Source: SIG607 sp045601805
Lineage (GTDB): Bacteria > Bacillota > Clostridia > Oscillospirales > Acutalibacteraceae
Length of the DNA stretch: 64,000 nt
Direction: 5' to 3'
Assembly (NCBI GenBank): GCA_045601805.1
Contig: JAZSAJ010000059.1
Coordinates: 93,124-157,123, forward strand
Under the pieces are notes generated by a model. That model worked only from the letters and a program-made list of their open reading frames with translations, was not told the origin of the DNA and searched no databases. Shown here in pieces: positions 48,781 through 58,235 of the stretch. A program made the position numbers and the translations under genes. How positions within the stretch are numbered: the stretch's first letter is position 1; each line of letters opens with the position of its first letter.

Positions 48781-49359
48781 TTACTTGCTTGTATTTACAA
48801 ATTCCTTATTATCAATAACATAAATAACGCCCGAAACAATGCAAAGTATTGCGCTTAACCACAAAAGCACATCTCCCGAAACATTAAGCACCTTTGCCAA
48901 AGTTTCGTTATTCACAAGCACTTTAACCTGTTCTGCCGCCAAAACAAAAATAATGGCAACCATTTGGCTAACGGTTTTTGCCTTGCCCCAAATATTAGCC
49001 GCAACAACCTTCTTTTTACTGCTTGATGCTGCCACCATACGAAGCGAGGCAATTAAAAATTCGCGGAATAAAACAATAAACACAATCCAACTAATTTGCC
49101 AACCAATGCGCCCCCACACAAAACCAATAAGGGCGGCGGTGGTCAACATTTTATCGGCAATTGGGTCTAAAAACTTACCAAAATCGGTAATAAGGTTATA
49201 TTTTCTTGCAATTTTGCCGTCAAGCCAGTCGGTTAGTGATGCCAACACAAAAAGAATTAACGCAACTAAATAGTTGTACTTAAATTCCCACATCATAAAA
49301 AACATAAAAAACGGTGTGGCAATAATTCTGGCTACTGTTAATTTATTCGGTAAATTCAT
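48781..49359 (-). CDS. pgsA: CDP-diacylglycerol--glycerol-3-phosphate 3-phosphatidyltransferase
   Basis: A 192-residue membrane enzyme of the CDP-alcohol phosphatidyltransferase family making phosphatidylglycerol phosphate. It starts NLPNKLTVARI. The catalytic motif is complete: DWLDGKIAR followed by GKFLDPIADK (about residues 44-70). About five to six membrane helices. It overlaps rimO by 17 bases at its start and is the last gene of the long recA-containing run. Confidence 0.95.
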   Translation of the reverse strand: MNLPNKLTVARIIATPFFMFFMMWEFKYNYLVALILFVLASLTDWLDGKIARKYNLITDFGKFLDPIADKMLTTAALIGFVWGRIGWQISWIVFIVLFREFLIASLRMVAASSSKKKVVAANIWGKAKTVSQMVAIIFVLAAEQVKVLVNNETLAKVLNVSGDVLLWLSAILCIVSGVIYVIDNKEFVNTSK

Positions 49360-50683
49360 CTATCATTTCTCCCAACAAATCATATTCTATGCTGTCGTTT
49401 ATAACTACATTTACAAACTCACCAAAGTTTAAAGGCCTTGTGGCAAAGAAAAATACTTTTCCATCAATTTCGGGGGCGTCGGCTTCGCTTCTGCCAAAAT
49501 AACATTTTATGTAGTCGTCATAACCCTCAACCAAAACGGTCACCGTTTTGCCAACCTTTTCGGCATTCTTCCCTGCCGAAATTTCCATTTGGCTGTTCAT
49601 AATAAGGTCTAACCGGTCTTGCTTTACTTGTTCAGGGACTTGGTTTGGCATTACCGCAGCCAAAGTGTCTTCCTCGGGCGAATAGGCAAAACAACCAAGG
49701 CGGTCAAACTTCATTTCTTTAACAAATTCGTGCAAAGAAGTAAACTGTTCATCTGTTTCACCGGGGAAACCCGTTATAAAGGTTGTACGAAGTGTGGCGT
49801 TTGGAATTTCTTTTCTAATTTTCTTAATTAGCGCCTCTAAATCCTCTTTACTTCCCTTGCGGTTCATTCTTTTAAGTATTTCACTGTCAGCGTGTTGCAT
49901 TGGTATATCAAAATACTCTACCAATTTTTCTTCGTCTTTAACCGCTTTAATCAGTTCATCATCAATTTTATCGGGGTAGGTGTAAAGTGTTCTTATCCAC
50001 CTAATACCATTTATTTTGCAAAGTTCACGAAGAAGCGTTGCCAAACAGGGTTTTCCGTAAATGTCACTTCCGTATGCCGTTGTGTCTTGCGCAACAACAA
50101 TAAGTTCCTTTACACCGCCGTTTGCAAGTTCTTTTGCTTCACTTACAACATCTTCAATCTTTCGGCTTCTCATTCTTCCGCGAATAAGCGGAATTGCACA
50201 GTAGGTGCAGTTATTGTCGCAACCTTCAGAAATTTTAATATATGCACTAAAGGGGTAACCGCCCAAAATTCGTTTGGCATTTAGCGGTAAACAGTTTTTA
50301 TCGGCATAGTAGTTTTGGCGTTTGCCGTTTATGGCGTCTTTTACAATTTCTGCAATATCGCCGTTTTTGCCAATACCCACAACAACATCGGCTTCGGGTA
50401 TTTCTTTTGTAATGTCGTCTTTGTACCGCTCAGCTAGGCAACCTGTTACAATAACCGCCTTAACATTGCCGTCTTTCTTTAGCGCGGCGGCGTCCAGTAT
50501 ATTTTCAATGGCTTCGCCTTTTGCTTCTTCAATAAAACCGCAGGTGTTAATAATAATTGCATCGGCTTCTGCTTCAGGGCAACCAATAATAAACCCTGCT
50601 TCTTTTAAAGAATAAAGCATGGCTTCGGCGTCGACTTGGTTTTTTGGGCAGCCAAGCGACACCATACTAACCTTATAATTCAT
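49343..50683 (-). CDS. rimO: Ribosomal protein S12 methylthiotransferase RimO
   Basis: A 446-residue radical-SAM enzyme that methylthiolates an aspartate of S12. An N-terminal UPF0004 domain opens VSMVSLGCPKNQVDAE with cysteine ligands for the auxiliary cluster. The radical SAM cluster motif is SEGCDNNCTYCAIP (about 150-163), followed by IRGRMRSR. A C-terminal TRAM domain lies at about 380-446. Start ATG 50683 has GAGGAAG upstream and fits the family; the first 35 residues of a longer frame do not. Confidence 0.95.
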   Translation of the reverse strand: MNYKVSMVSLGCPKNQVDAEAMLYSLKEAGFIIGCPEAEADAIIINTCGFIEEAKGEAIENILDAAALKKDGNVKAVIVTGCLAERYKDDITKEIPEADVVVGIGKNGDIAEIVKDAINGKRQNYYADKNCLPLNAKRILGGYPFSAYIKISEGCDNNCTYCAIPLIRGRMRSRKIEDVVSEAKELANGGVKELIVVAQDTTAYGSDIYGKPCLATLLRELCKINGIRWIRTLYTYPDKIDDELIKAVKDEEKLVEYFDIPMQHADSEILKRMNRKGSKEDLEALIKKIRKEIPNATLRTTFITGFPGETDEQFTSLHEFVKEMKFDRLGCFAYSPEEDTLAAVMPNQVPEQVKQDRLDLIMNSQMEISAGKNAEKVGKTVTVLVEGYDDYIKCYFGRSEADAPEIDGKVFFFATRPLNFGEFVNVVINDSIEYDLLGEMIDEFTE

Positions 50684-51281
50684 TATGTTCTTCCTCAATT
50701 TCAAAAATCGCTGTTTTAATATCTGCAAACGAAAAACCTTTGCGGAGCAAAGCTGCAATAACCTTATCATAGTCTTCTTTTTGGGCATATTTTGTGTTTA
50801 GTAAATTTTTAATGCGCAAAGTTTCTGCCCCAAAAGTTTCGTTAATAAGCAGTTCTTTAACGGTGTTTATGTCAGCGTGTTTTAAATATGCCTTCGCAAC
50901 AATTTCGCGGTTAGACATATTATTCATAACGCCGTTTTCAACAAACCTTTCGCTAAAGCGGTTGTCATCAATTAACCCAAGTTCTAACATTCGGTTTACC
51001 GTTTCGCTAACAAAGGGTTCAAAAAACCCTGCTTCGCATAATTTTACCGTTAACCCTTTTTTTGAATAATCTTTGCAAGAAAGGTAATAAAGCGCGCGTG
51101 ATTTACACCGCCTGCGCTGTGTTTCATCTTCTAAAAAATTTACCTTTTCTTCGGTAATTTCACAGTTTTCCTTTAAGCAGTTTTCTTCACAAAGTGCGCG
51201 GTCAACCAAAATGTAGGTGCCGTCACTTAACTGAACTTCATTTAAAAAACCGCGCCGTTTTTTTAATAATGTTATTATCAT
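50673..51281 (-). CDS. recX: RecX family regulatory protein
   Basis: A 202-residue, highly helical protein of three-helix repeats typical of RecX (ALYYLSCKDYSKKGL, GLIDDNRFSERFVENG, LLRKGFSFADIKTAI). It limits RecA filament growth. Its ATG overlaps the recA stop by one base (TAATG), so the regulator is made in step with RecA. It overlaps rimO by 11 bases. Confidence 0.92.
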   Translation of the reverse strand: MIITLLKKRRGFLNEVQLSDGTYILVDRALCEENCLKENCEITEEKVNFLEDETQRRRCKSRALYYLSCKDYSKKGLTVKLCEAGFFEPFVSETVNRMLELGLIDDNRFSERFVENGVMNNMSNREIVAKAYLKHADINTVKELLINETFGAETLRIKNLLNTKYAQKEDYDKVIAALLRKGFSFADIKTAIFEIEEEHNEL

Positions 51282-52366
51282 TATTCGTCTACTGCAATAT
51301 CAATGTTCACTTTTCTTCGCGTTCTGCGCACAGGTTCGGCTTCCGCAGGTGTAACCTTTTCAGTTACAACTTCTTCTTCGGGGTTTTTAATTTTAGTAAC
51401 AATTTTTTCTTCAATTTCCTTTGCTAAAACAGGGTTGTCAACAAACAACTGCCTTACATTATCTCGGCCTTGGCCAATTCTTGTTTCGCCGTAATAAAAC
51501 CATGCGCCCATTCTTGTAAGTACGCCCGTTTTAACACCAATATCAACAATTTCGCTTTCTTTAGAAATTCCCTTGCCGTAAAGAATATCAAATTCGGCTT
51601 CTTTAAAGGGAGGTGCAATTTTGTTTTTAACAATTTTTGCGCGTGTGCGGTTACCAATAATTTCACCGCTGTTTTTAATTGCTTCAATTCGTCTTACATC
51701 AATTCTTACCGAAGCATAGAACTTAAGTGCCCTACCGCCTGTGGTGGTTTCGCTGCTGCCGTAAATTACACCGATTTTATCACGCAACTGGTTAATAAAA
51801 ATTGCAGTGCAGTTAGATTTTGAAAGTGCGCCTGTTAATTTTCTTAACGACTGCGACATAAGACGGGCATGAAGTCCCACATGGTTATCGCCCATATCGC
51901 CCTCAATTTCGGCTTTGGGTACAAGCGCGGCAACCGAGTCAATTACAATAACATCAATTGCGCCCGAACGCACAAGTGCTTCGGCAATTTCAAGTGCCTG
52001 TTCGCCCGTGTCGGGCTGCGAAACCAAAAGCGAATCAATATCAACGCCCAAATTTTTTGAATATTCGGGGTCAAGCGCGTGTTCAACATCAATAAATGCG
52101 GCTGTTCCGCCCTCTTTTTGAGCCGAAGCGGCAATATGCAGCGCCAATGTGGTTTTACCCGAAGATTCAGGGCCGTAAATTTCAACAATTCTGCCCTTGG
52201 GCACACCGCCAATACCAAGCGCTAAATCTAAACCAATAGAACCGGTTGGTATGTGGTCAACCTTCATATCGACATTTTCGCCAAGACGCATAATTGCGCC
52301 CTTGCCGAACTGCTTTTCAATATTCGCCATTGCGGTTTCCAGTGCTTTAATTTTATCGTCTGCCAT
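51281..52366 (-). CDS. recA: Recombinase RecA
   Basis: A 361-residue RecA. The Walker A motif is GPESSGKTTLALH (about 64-76), Walker B VIVIDSVAAL, loop L2 region NQLRDKIGVIYGSSETTTGGRALKFYAS (about 191-218). The acidic/basic C-terminal tail is slightly extended (EEVVTEKVTPAEAEPVRRTRRK). ATG 52366 has GGAG at proper spacing; an ATG two codons earlier is too close to it. No LexA-box-like palindrome is visible because the gene sits 37 bases after prmC in a run of genes. Confidence 0.98.
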   Translation of the reverse strand: MADDKIKALETAMANIEKQFGKGAIMRLGENVDMKVDHIPTGSIGLDLALGIGGVPKGRIVEIYGPESSGKTTLALHIAASAQKEGGTAAFIDVEHALDPEYSKNLGVDIDSLLVSQPDTGEQALEIAEALVRSGAIDVIVIDSVAALVPKAEIEGDMGDNHVGLHARLMSQSLRKLTGALSKSNCTAIFINQLRDKIGVIYGSSETTTGGRALKFYASVRIDVRRIEAIKNSGEIIGNRTRAKIVKNKIAPPFKEAEFDILYGKGISKESEIVDIGVKTGVLTRMGAWFYYGETRIGQGRDNVRQLFVDNPVLAKEIEEKIVTKIKNPEEEVVTEKVTPAEAEPVRRTRRKVNIDIAVDE

Positions 52367-52403
52367 AACCATTCTCCTTTTTAATTTTCTGTATCAATTA
52401 TAC

Positions 52404-53243
52404 TTAACCCAGTGTCCCAAAAACAACCCTTTGGTTGTCTTGGTAATCGTTCTTAATTTGCACATTTATAAAGCCGTTTTGGGTGAACAGTTCTTTAACC
52501 GCTTCGCCTTGCGAAAAACCAATTTCCACCATTAAAGCGCCGCCTTGGTTTAAATACTGTTTGTATTCTTTTAAAATATGGCGGTAAAAGTCAAGCCCGT
52601 CTTCCCCGCCAAAAAGCGCGGTGGTTGGCTCCATTTTGGCTTCTTCGTTTAAAAGCGACATCTCTTCACTGCTTATGTACGGCGGATTACTTAGAATTAA
52701 ATCAAACTTTTCGTTTGGCTGGTAGGTAAAAATATCTGCCAAAACAGCGGTGGCATTTTCTGTTTCGTGCCGTTTAATGTTGCGGTTTAAATAAGTGTAC
52801 GGAACATCGTATTTTTCAACCAAAGTAACGCTTGCTTTAGGGTTTTTCTTTGCAACGGTAACGCCAATACAACCGCTTCCTGCACACAAATCAAGCACCT
52901 TTGCATCAGGTTTTCTAATTAGCCATTCGTTTGCGGTACTTACCAAAACTTCGGTGTCAGCCCTTGGTGCCAAACAACCCTCGCCCACATAAAAAGGCAT
53001 ACCGTAAAAATCCCATTCGCCCAAAATGTACTGCAAGGGGTAGCGTGTGCAACGCTGTTTAACCGTTACTGTCCAAAGTGCTTCCTGCACTTTATCAAGT
53101 GATGCGGTGTAGTTTGCAAGAATTTCTGCGTTGTTCATTTTGGTTATAAACTTTATTAACTGTTTTGCTTCAAAAACCTCGTCAGGAACACCTGCGGCTT
53201 TAAGCATTTTTTTGGTTTGGTTATAACACTCAAATATTGTCAT
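52404..53243 (-). CDS. prmC: Release factor glutamine methyltransferase PrmC
   Basis: A 279-residue class I methyltransferase that modifies the GGQ glutamine of release factors. Helical N-terminal domain (1-85), SAM motif VLDLCAGSGCIGVTVAKK (about 114-131), catalytic LSNPPYISSEEM (about 185-196). It overlaps yqhQ by 14 bases; the yqhQ-prmC pair is common in Clostridia, usually near prfA, which is absent here. Confidence 0.95.
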   Translation of the reverse strand: MTIFECYNQTKKMLKAAGVPDEVFEAKQLIKFITKMNNAEILANYTASLDKVQEALWTVTVKQRCTRYPLQYILGEWDFYGMPFYVGEGCLAPRADTEVLVSTANEWLIRKPDAKVLDLCAGSGCIGVTVAKKNPKASVTLVEKYDVPYTYLNRNIKRHETENATAVLADIFTYQPNEKFDLILSNPPYISSEEMSLLNEEAKMEPTTALFGGEDGLDFYRHILKEYKQYLNQGGALMVEIGFSQGEAVKELFTQNGFINVQIKNDYQDNQRVVFGTLG

Positions 53244-54189
53244 TGTTTTCTTCCTTTGGTAAAACCGCGGTCATAGCGGCAATTGCTACTTCTATCATGC
53301 CCTCATCTGGTTCGTTTGTGGTAATTCTTTGCACCCATACACCGGGGGCAGAAATAATTTTTGTTAAAAGGTTATCGTGCCTGCCACAGTAGCGAAGCAC
53401 TTCGTAACCAACACCGCAAATAAGCGGTATCATTAAAAGTTTAATAAGTGTCCACACTAAAGCGTTACTGTAAACATCTTTAAACAAAAGTTGAACAATT
53501 GTTGAAAAAATAACGCTAATAATAATCATTAAAATCATAAACGAAGTACCGCAGCGTGGGTGAAAACGCTTTTGCTTTTTAACATTCGCGACCGTTAGCG
53601 GAAGCCCTGCTTCAAAACAAAAAATTGTTTTGTGTTCGGCGCCGTGGTAAGAAAAAACACGGCGTATATCTTTCATAAACGAAACGGCAATAATATAACC
53701 CAAAAACACAATAAGTTTAATAAACTGTTCAGCGGCAGAACGCCAAAAAGAATTAAAGGTTACTTTAAAAAGTTTTTCAAGCCCGCCAACCGCAATTCTT
53801 GGTAAATACATAAAAAGTGCAACGCTTAATATAACCGCCAACACACTGGCAACCGCCATTATGCCTGCCCACGCTTTTTCACTTAGCTTTTTGGTTTCGC
53901 CCGTTTTTTCGTCGGTTTCGTCGGCATAACCCGATTTTTCGGCAGAAAGCATCATTGCTTTATAACCGTTTAAAAGCGAATCTATAAACCCAACCACACC
54001 GCGAACAATTGGAAGTTTAAAAAAGAAATTTTTTTGGTTAAGCGGTTTTTCGTTAAAGTATGTTATATCAATACTTCCGTCGGGTATTCTAACAGCCAAA
54101 GCGCTTTTCTCTGCCGACTTCATCATAATTCCTTCAATAAGCGCTTGTCCGCCAATACTTGTGTATTTGCACTTTTTGCAATTAGCCAT
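53230..54189 (-). CDS. DUF1385 membrane protein YqhQ
   Basis: A 319-residue protein with the DUF1385 hallmarks: GGQALIEGIMMKSAEKSALAVR at the N-terminus, YHGAEHKTIFCFEAG (about 195-209) and HPRCGTSFMILMI (about 223-235), plus four or five membrane helices. An N-terminal CKKC precedes them. Function unknown in general. ATG 54189 has GGAG upstream; it overlaps the histidine kinase gene by 8 bases and prmC by 14. Confidence 0.92.
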   Translation of the reverse strand: MANCKKCKYTSIGGQALIEGIMMKSAEKSALAVRIPDGSIDITYFNEKPLNQKNFFFKLPIVRGVVGFIDSLLNGYKAMMLSAEKSGYADETDEKTGETKKLSEKAWAGIMAVASVLAVILSVALFMYLPRIAVGGLEKLFKVTFNSFWRSAAEQFIKLIVFLGYIIAVSFMKDIRRVFSYHGAEHKTIFCFEAGLPLTVANVKKQKRFHPRCGTSFMILMIIISVIFSTIVQLLFKDVYSNALVWTLIKLLMIPLICGVGYEVLRYCGRHDNLLTKIISAPGVWVQRITTNEPDEGMIEVAIAAMTAVLPKEENNDNI

Positions 54190-55660
54190 TGTTTGCTCCT
54201 TCTTCGGTAATATCTTCACCCTCGGGTGTAATAACTGTTTCTGTTGGTTCTTCGGGCGCTATATAAAGAGGTAAAACAACCGTAACGGTTGTACCAATGC
54301 CCTCGGTTGATTCAAGAAATAAAAGTCCGCCCATTTGTTTAATAATTTCATCGGCAACCGCAAGGCCAATACCGCTTCCGCGCACCTCTTTGTTTGCCTT
54401 GTAAAACTTTTCTTTAACATGGTCAATATCCGCCGCAGGAATACCCACGCCCGTATCTTTAACCATAATTTTAACACAACCATCGGCCTCGTCTTCTTCA
54501 ATAAGCACTTGGCCTTTTTCGTTTGTATACTTAACGGCGTTGTCAATAATGTTAATAAACACCTGTTTTAAACGGTTACGGTCGCCGTTTACAACCGACT
54601 GCACTTTAGGGGTTGCAAAAATAATGTCAATAGCGCGTTCGCGAGCCAGTTCAACATACATATCTACAGCTTCTTTTAAAATTTCGGTAACGGTAACCGG
54701 CATCATTTCAATAGACATTCTGCCGCTTTGCATTCTTGAAAAATCAAGCAGTTCTTCAACCAAATTTGCAAGGCGGTCAGATTCGCTTAATACAACATCA
54801 AGGCCCCTAACCACCAATTCTTCGTCGTACCCAACCGACATTTTAGATGTTTCGGCCCAACCGCGAATTGCGGTAAGCGGTGTACGAAGTTCGTGCGAAA
54901 CCGAAGAAATAAAATCGTTTTTAAGTTGTTCTGCGCTTTTAAGTTCGGCTTGCATATAGTTAATAGAATCGCAAAGTTCGCCAATTTCGTCAAGCCGGTC
55001 GGTTTTAAGTTCTTCTTTGTAATCGCCCGAAGCAATTTTTCTGGCAGCGGCCGAAACCTGCCTTACCGGTTTTGCAATTGATTTTACAAAAAACAACCCC
55101 GAAAATACATTAAAAGACAAGGCAAGTATTGCCACCAAAATAATAACCGTACAAATTGCAAAAATGCGTTCGTTACATTCTTTAAGTGATACCACATAGC
55201 GAATCGCACCGTTACTGCCGTTTCCGTAATCGGCAAGAATTTCGGTACCTGCCAAAACCGTTTCACCGGCACTGCTTCTGCCAATCCACACTGCTTTTTG
55301 GTTGGCCGATTTTAGCGCTTGTTGGTAATCGGGCATTTTTATTCCTTTGCGTTCAAAGCCCATTGTGCTAACAACAATTTCGCCTTTATTATCAATAACC
55401 ATTACTTCAAGTTTGTCTTTGTGTTCAAACTGTTCGCAATAATTTCTTGCGCCCGAAACAAAATATTCACTGTCGGTTCCTGCCAAAAGCGAAAACGCCG
55501 AAACATATTCATTCGCGGTACGCTTTATGTTTTCAATATAATAGGAGCGCACAAACAAACAGGCAGAAACAGCAAAAACCAAAACTGAAATAACGGCAGG
55601 TATAAAAACACTAAACACCCAATTTTTAGATATGCTTTTAAACTTAACTTCAAAATCCAT
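54182..55660 (-). CDS. Membrane sensor histidine kinase
   Basis: A 492-residue kinase. Two membrane helices (about 15-36 and 170-190) enclose an extracytoplasmic sensor of about 130 residues, CACHE-like. HAMP (about 192-240), HisKA with ISSVSHELRTPLTAIRGW (phosphorylated histidine near 258), and a complete ATPase domain (NIIDNAVKYTNEKG, VKDTGVGIPAADI, GSGIGLAVADEII) follow. It pairs with the response regulator just upstream. The signal is unknown. GGAGGTG Shine-Dalgarno site. Confidence 0.94.
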   Translation of the reverse strand: MDFEVKFKSISKNWVFSVFIPAVISVLVFAVSACLFVRSYYIENIKRTANEYVSAFSLLAGTDSEYFVSGARNYCEQFEHKDKLEVMVIDNKGEIVVSTMGFERKGIKMPDYQQALKSANQKAVWIGRSSAGETVLAGTEILADYGNGSNGAIRYVVSLKECNERIFAICTVIILVAILALSFNVFSGLFFVKSIAKPVRQVSAAARKIASGDYKEELKTDRLDEIGELCDSINYMQAELKSAEQLKNDFISSVSHELRTPLTAIRGWAETSKMSVGYDEELVVRGLDVVLSESDRLANLVEELLDFSRMQSGRMSIEMMPVTVTEILKEAVDMYVELARERAIDIIFATPKVQSVVNGDRNRLKQVFINIIDNAVKYTNEKGQVLIEEDEADGCVKIMVKDTGVGIPAADIDHVKEKFYKANKEVRGSGIGLAVADEIIKQMGGLLFLESTEGIGTTVTVVLPLYIAPEEPTETVITPEGEDITEEGANNG

Positions 55661-55695
55661 TTGTTTGCACCTCCTTTTTTGTTTTTTAGTTTAAA

Positions 55696-56403
55696 TTATA
55701 TTCCTGTGTTCCACTTGTAACCCATACCCCAAACGGTAACAAGGTGTTTTGGGCTTGACGGGTCATCTTCTATTTTCATACGAAGACGCCTTATATTAAC
55801 ATCAACAATTTTTTCTTCGCCAAAGTATGCTTCTCCCCAAACTTTTTTAAGAATATCGGTGCGGTCAAGCGCAGTATCGGGGTTTGTAAAGAAATATTCA
55901 ATAATTTGAAATTCAACTTGGGTAAGTTCAATATTTTTTGCGCCCTTTGTAAGACTTCTTTTTCTTAAATTAAGCACAAAATCATCAAGCGTAATTACAT
56001 CTCCGCTTTGGCGAAGCGCTGCTGTGTTTTGCATTTCAACACGCCTATAAAGCGAATCTACACGGGCAAGCAGTTCGGTTGGGCTGAACGGCTTTGTTAT
56101 GTAATCATCGGCGCCAAGCATTAAACCGCTTATTTTATCCATTTCCTGTGTTCTTGCGGTTAGCATAATAATACCAAGCGTTGCGCTGCGTTTTCTTAAT
56201 TCTTTGCAAAGCTGAAAACCGTCCATTCCCGGCATTGAAATATCCAAAAGAGCAATATCAAAACCGCCGTTTTCGCTGTCAAAAATTTCAAGCGCTTCTT
56301 CGCCGCTTCCGGCAACGGCGGTAGAATAACCCGCGCGCTGTAAATGAATTGCTTCAAATTCCCTTATTGCAACTTCGTCTTCAACAAGTAAAATTCTTTT
56401 CAT
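55696..56403 (-). CDS. OmpR-family response regulator
   Basis: A 235-residue regulator. Receiver domain 1-120 with acidic pocket VEDE (8-10), phosphorylated D54 in ALLDISMPG, and K in TKPFSP (about 106). C-terminal winged helix (about 135-232) with TQVEFQIIEYFFTNPDTALDR and VDVNIRRLRMKIEDDPSSPKHLVTVWGMGY. It is activated by the downstream kinase. Its targets probably include this operon, though no operator repeat was identified. Confidence 0.95.
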   Translation of the reverse strand: MKRILLVEDEVAIREFEAIHLQRAGYSTAVAGSGEEALEIFDSENGGFDIALLDISMPGMDGFQLCKELRKRSATLGIIMLTARTQEMDKISGLMLGADDYITKPFSPTELLARVDSLYRRVEMQNTAALRQSGDVITLDDFVLNLRKRSLTKGAKNIELTQVEFQIIEYFFTNPDTALDRTDILKKVWGEAYFGEEKIVDVNIRRLRMKIEDDPSSPKHLVTVWGMGYKWNTGI

Positions 56404-56407
56404 TTTT

Positions 56408-57733
56408 TTATTCCTCTCTTATTATGTTAAACGCTTTTTGCACATCTTCTTTTAAAAAGCCCTTGTAATTTTTTTGCGCCATTTTAATTAAATAAACAAT
56501 ATCTGCGCCTTCGCCAAGTTTTTCATAACCGCCGTCCGCATAAGCGCCCGACTCATAAGCAACTTTAGATACTGTTCTAATTCTAAAAATTTCTTCGCCA
56601 AAGCGTTCGTTTTCGTAATTATATTCGTAAATAATTCTTTCGCGGTTTTGAACATTTCTAACAACGGTAATTTCCTTTGTTTGCTCTTTGCTTAAGGTTA
56701 AATAATAACCGTCGGTGTAGTTAAGCAAAGTGTAAAGAACCGGCACAAATTCACTTCCGTCAAAACGGCACCAAGTTGTTAAATATGCCAGTTCGTTAAC
56801 CGAAAACCTTTCTTCAACGGGAAGCGCTGTCATAATAGGCACTTCTAAATTGCTGTCGCCGTCAAAATCACGACTGGTTATAATGGTTGTTCTGTCGGTA
56901 ACGCTTTTGGTGTTTTCTTTGTTATAAAGCGGATTTTTAAGAACGCCGTCGGCAAAATAAATGATTTCGGTTGTAACACCTGCGCCTTTATACGATTCAA
57001 GATAAACACAAAACTTGCCCGAAGTTAGTTTGGTTAACACCGGCGGAAAATAACCCGTTACATGAGGGTTAAGTTCGCAGTTGCCAACTTCGGTAATTCC
57101 GTTTTCGTTAATGTTAAAGTAACTTGCAGTTGCGGTTTGCTGTGTTGAATCAAGGTTAATTATAAGCAAATCGTTTACAAAATCGTCGTCAAGGTCGCAA
57201 GTAATAAATTCGGTGTAATTTTCAGAAAGTAAACCAAGCAAACTGCCAAGCGCGTAACTGTAAACACAAAGGGTTTTTTGCGCCGTACCAAAAACATTCC
57301 AACCAACAATAATTTCGGCTGTGCCGTCTGAATTAAGGTCGTTAAAAATTACCTTTTCAACACCTGCACCCAAAATACTTTGGGTACCAACAACCTGCCA
57401 TTTGCCGTCGGTATTATCAACCACGCAAATGTTCATTGTTACACCGCTGTCGTTTGTGGTGCTGTAAATTGCTACGGCTTCGTTTTGGCTGTCACCGTCA
57501 AGGTCAATTAAATTTATGGCATTTTTATTATCGCCCGAAGTTGGGAATTTTAAGGTGTATTTACCACTAATATCCCTGTCAAGCGCCTTGCCAATTGGTT
57601 CTAATTCGCCGCTTAATGCAGGCGGATTCATTAAAAGGTCAAAGTCGCCCGAAAAAGGCGTGCAACCGCAAAGAAGCAAAAAAACCAAGCACATAAAAAG
57701 TAACAAACAGCGTTTAGTTATTCCTTTTTTCAA
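56408..57733 (-). CDS. Lipoprotein with FG-GAP/VCBS-like repeats
   Basis: A 441-residue lipoprotein starting at TTG (GGGGAG upstream). The lipobox is VFLLLCGC (lipid-modified cysteine near residue 22). At least four short calcium-loop repeats of the integrin type are seen: NLIDLDGDSQNEAVAIY, FNDLNSDGTAEIIVGW, ITCDLDDDFVNDLLII and SRDFDGDSNLEVPIM. These suggest a beta-propeller. It is the first gene of the run with the two-component system, with 4 bases to the response regulator, so it may take part in sensing. Function unknown. Confidence 0.82.
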   Translation of the reverse strand: MKKGITKRCLLLFMCLVFLLLCGCTPFSGDFDLLMNPPALSGELEPIGKALDRDISGKYTLKFPTSGDNKNAINLIDLDGDSQNEAVAIYSTTNDSGVTMNICVVDNTDGKWQVVGTQSILGAGVEKVIFNDLNSDGTAEIIVGWNVFGTAQKTLCVYSYALGSLLGLLSENYTEFITCDLDDDFVNDLLIINLDSTQQTATASYFNINENGITEVGNCELNPHVTGYFPPVLTKLTSGKFCVYLESYKGAGVTTEIIYFADGVLKNPLYNKENTKSVTDRTTIITSRDFDGDSNLEVPIMTALPVEERFSVNELAYLTTWCRFDGSEFVPVLYTLLNYTDGYYLTLSKEQTKEITVVRNVQNRERIIYEYNYENERFGEEIFRIRTVSKVAYESGAYADGGYEKLGEGADIVYLIKMAQKNYKGFLKEDVQKAFNIIREE

Positions 57734-57873
57734 AACAACTCTCCCCTTTCAAACGGTAATTTTCATATTCATTGTTAATTATACCATAAAGGTTACAAAA
57801 ATAAAATATATTTTTTAAATTTAATATATTATTTATTAATTGGTAAAAATATATTAAAAACGGGGGGGATAAA

Positions 57874-58026
57874 ATGGACAAGCAAAAGCAAATGTACGCT
57901 TATCTTTTTGGCGAAGTAAGCAAAGCAATAAATATTTTAATTACCGCCCAAAAAAATTGCGAAGAAATGTATATTAAAGAAGACGGCGAAATTATACCCT
58001 TTCAAAAAGAAAAACCACACGAATAG
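57874..58026 (+). CDS. Small hypothetical protein
   Basis: A 50-residue protein (MDKQKQMYAYLFGEVSKAIN, then KNCEEMYIKEDGEIIPF). ATG 57874 is preceded by GGGGGGG at 7 bases. It is helical and then charged, with a single cysteine and no membrane helix. The terminator stem begins in its stop codon, which supports a real transcription unit. I do not recognise a family. Confidence 0.65.
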   Translation: MDKQKQMYAYLFGEVSKAINILITAQKNCEEMYIKEDGEIIPFQKEKPHE

Positions 58027-58060
58027 CAAGACTTCGCATAGGGAAGTCTTGCAGTTTTAT
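58026..58060 (+). terminator. Terminator of the 50-residue gene
   Basis: GCAAGACTTC (58026-58035) and GAAGTCTTGC (58043-58052), then AGTTTTATT; the stem starts inside the stop codon. Confidence 0.8.
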
Positions 58061-58235
58061 TCGCCAAAGGCAAGTTCTATTGCTTCGCAGTTATATTCGG
58101 CTAACGCCGAGTGGTATTCGCTTCGCGAGTTTTGGTGGTGAATAAAATAACACTGAAACCAAAAGGTTTCAATATCACTATTGCCATAAAGCAATAATAT
58201 CACTCCGATAAAATCGGAATACAACTTAATGTTTG
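58057..58235. repeat. Hairpin-array repeat element
   Basis: A row of short hairpins joined by 7-8 base spacers: CGGC-TAAC-GCCG (58100s), CGCTTCGCG, GAAACC-AAAA-GGTTTC, ATTGC-CATAAA-GCAAT, CCGAT-AAA-ATCGG. Right-half spacers are ATATCACT; left-half spacers are GTTATATT and GTGGTATT, near complements of it. The whole thus forms a large imperfect palindrome. I take it as a degenerate non-autonomous intergenic repeat, not a gene, although a 61-codon frame crosses it. Confidence 0.65.

Noticed and set aside
51281..52404. LexA/SOS box before recA
   Set aside because: The short gap before recA shows no GAAC-type palindrome; a site could exist further upstream but none was recognised.
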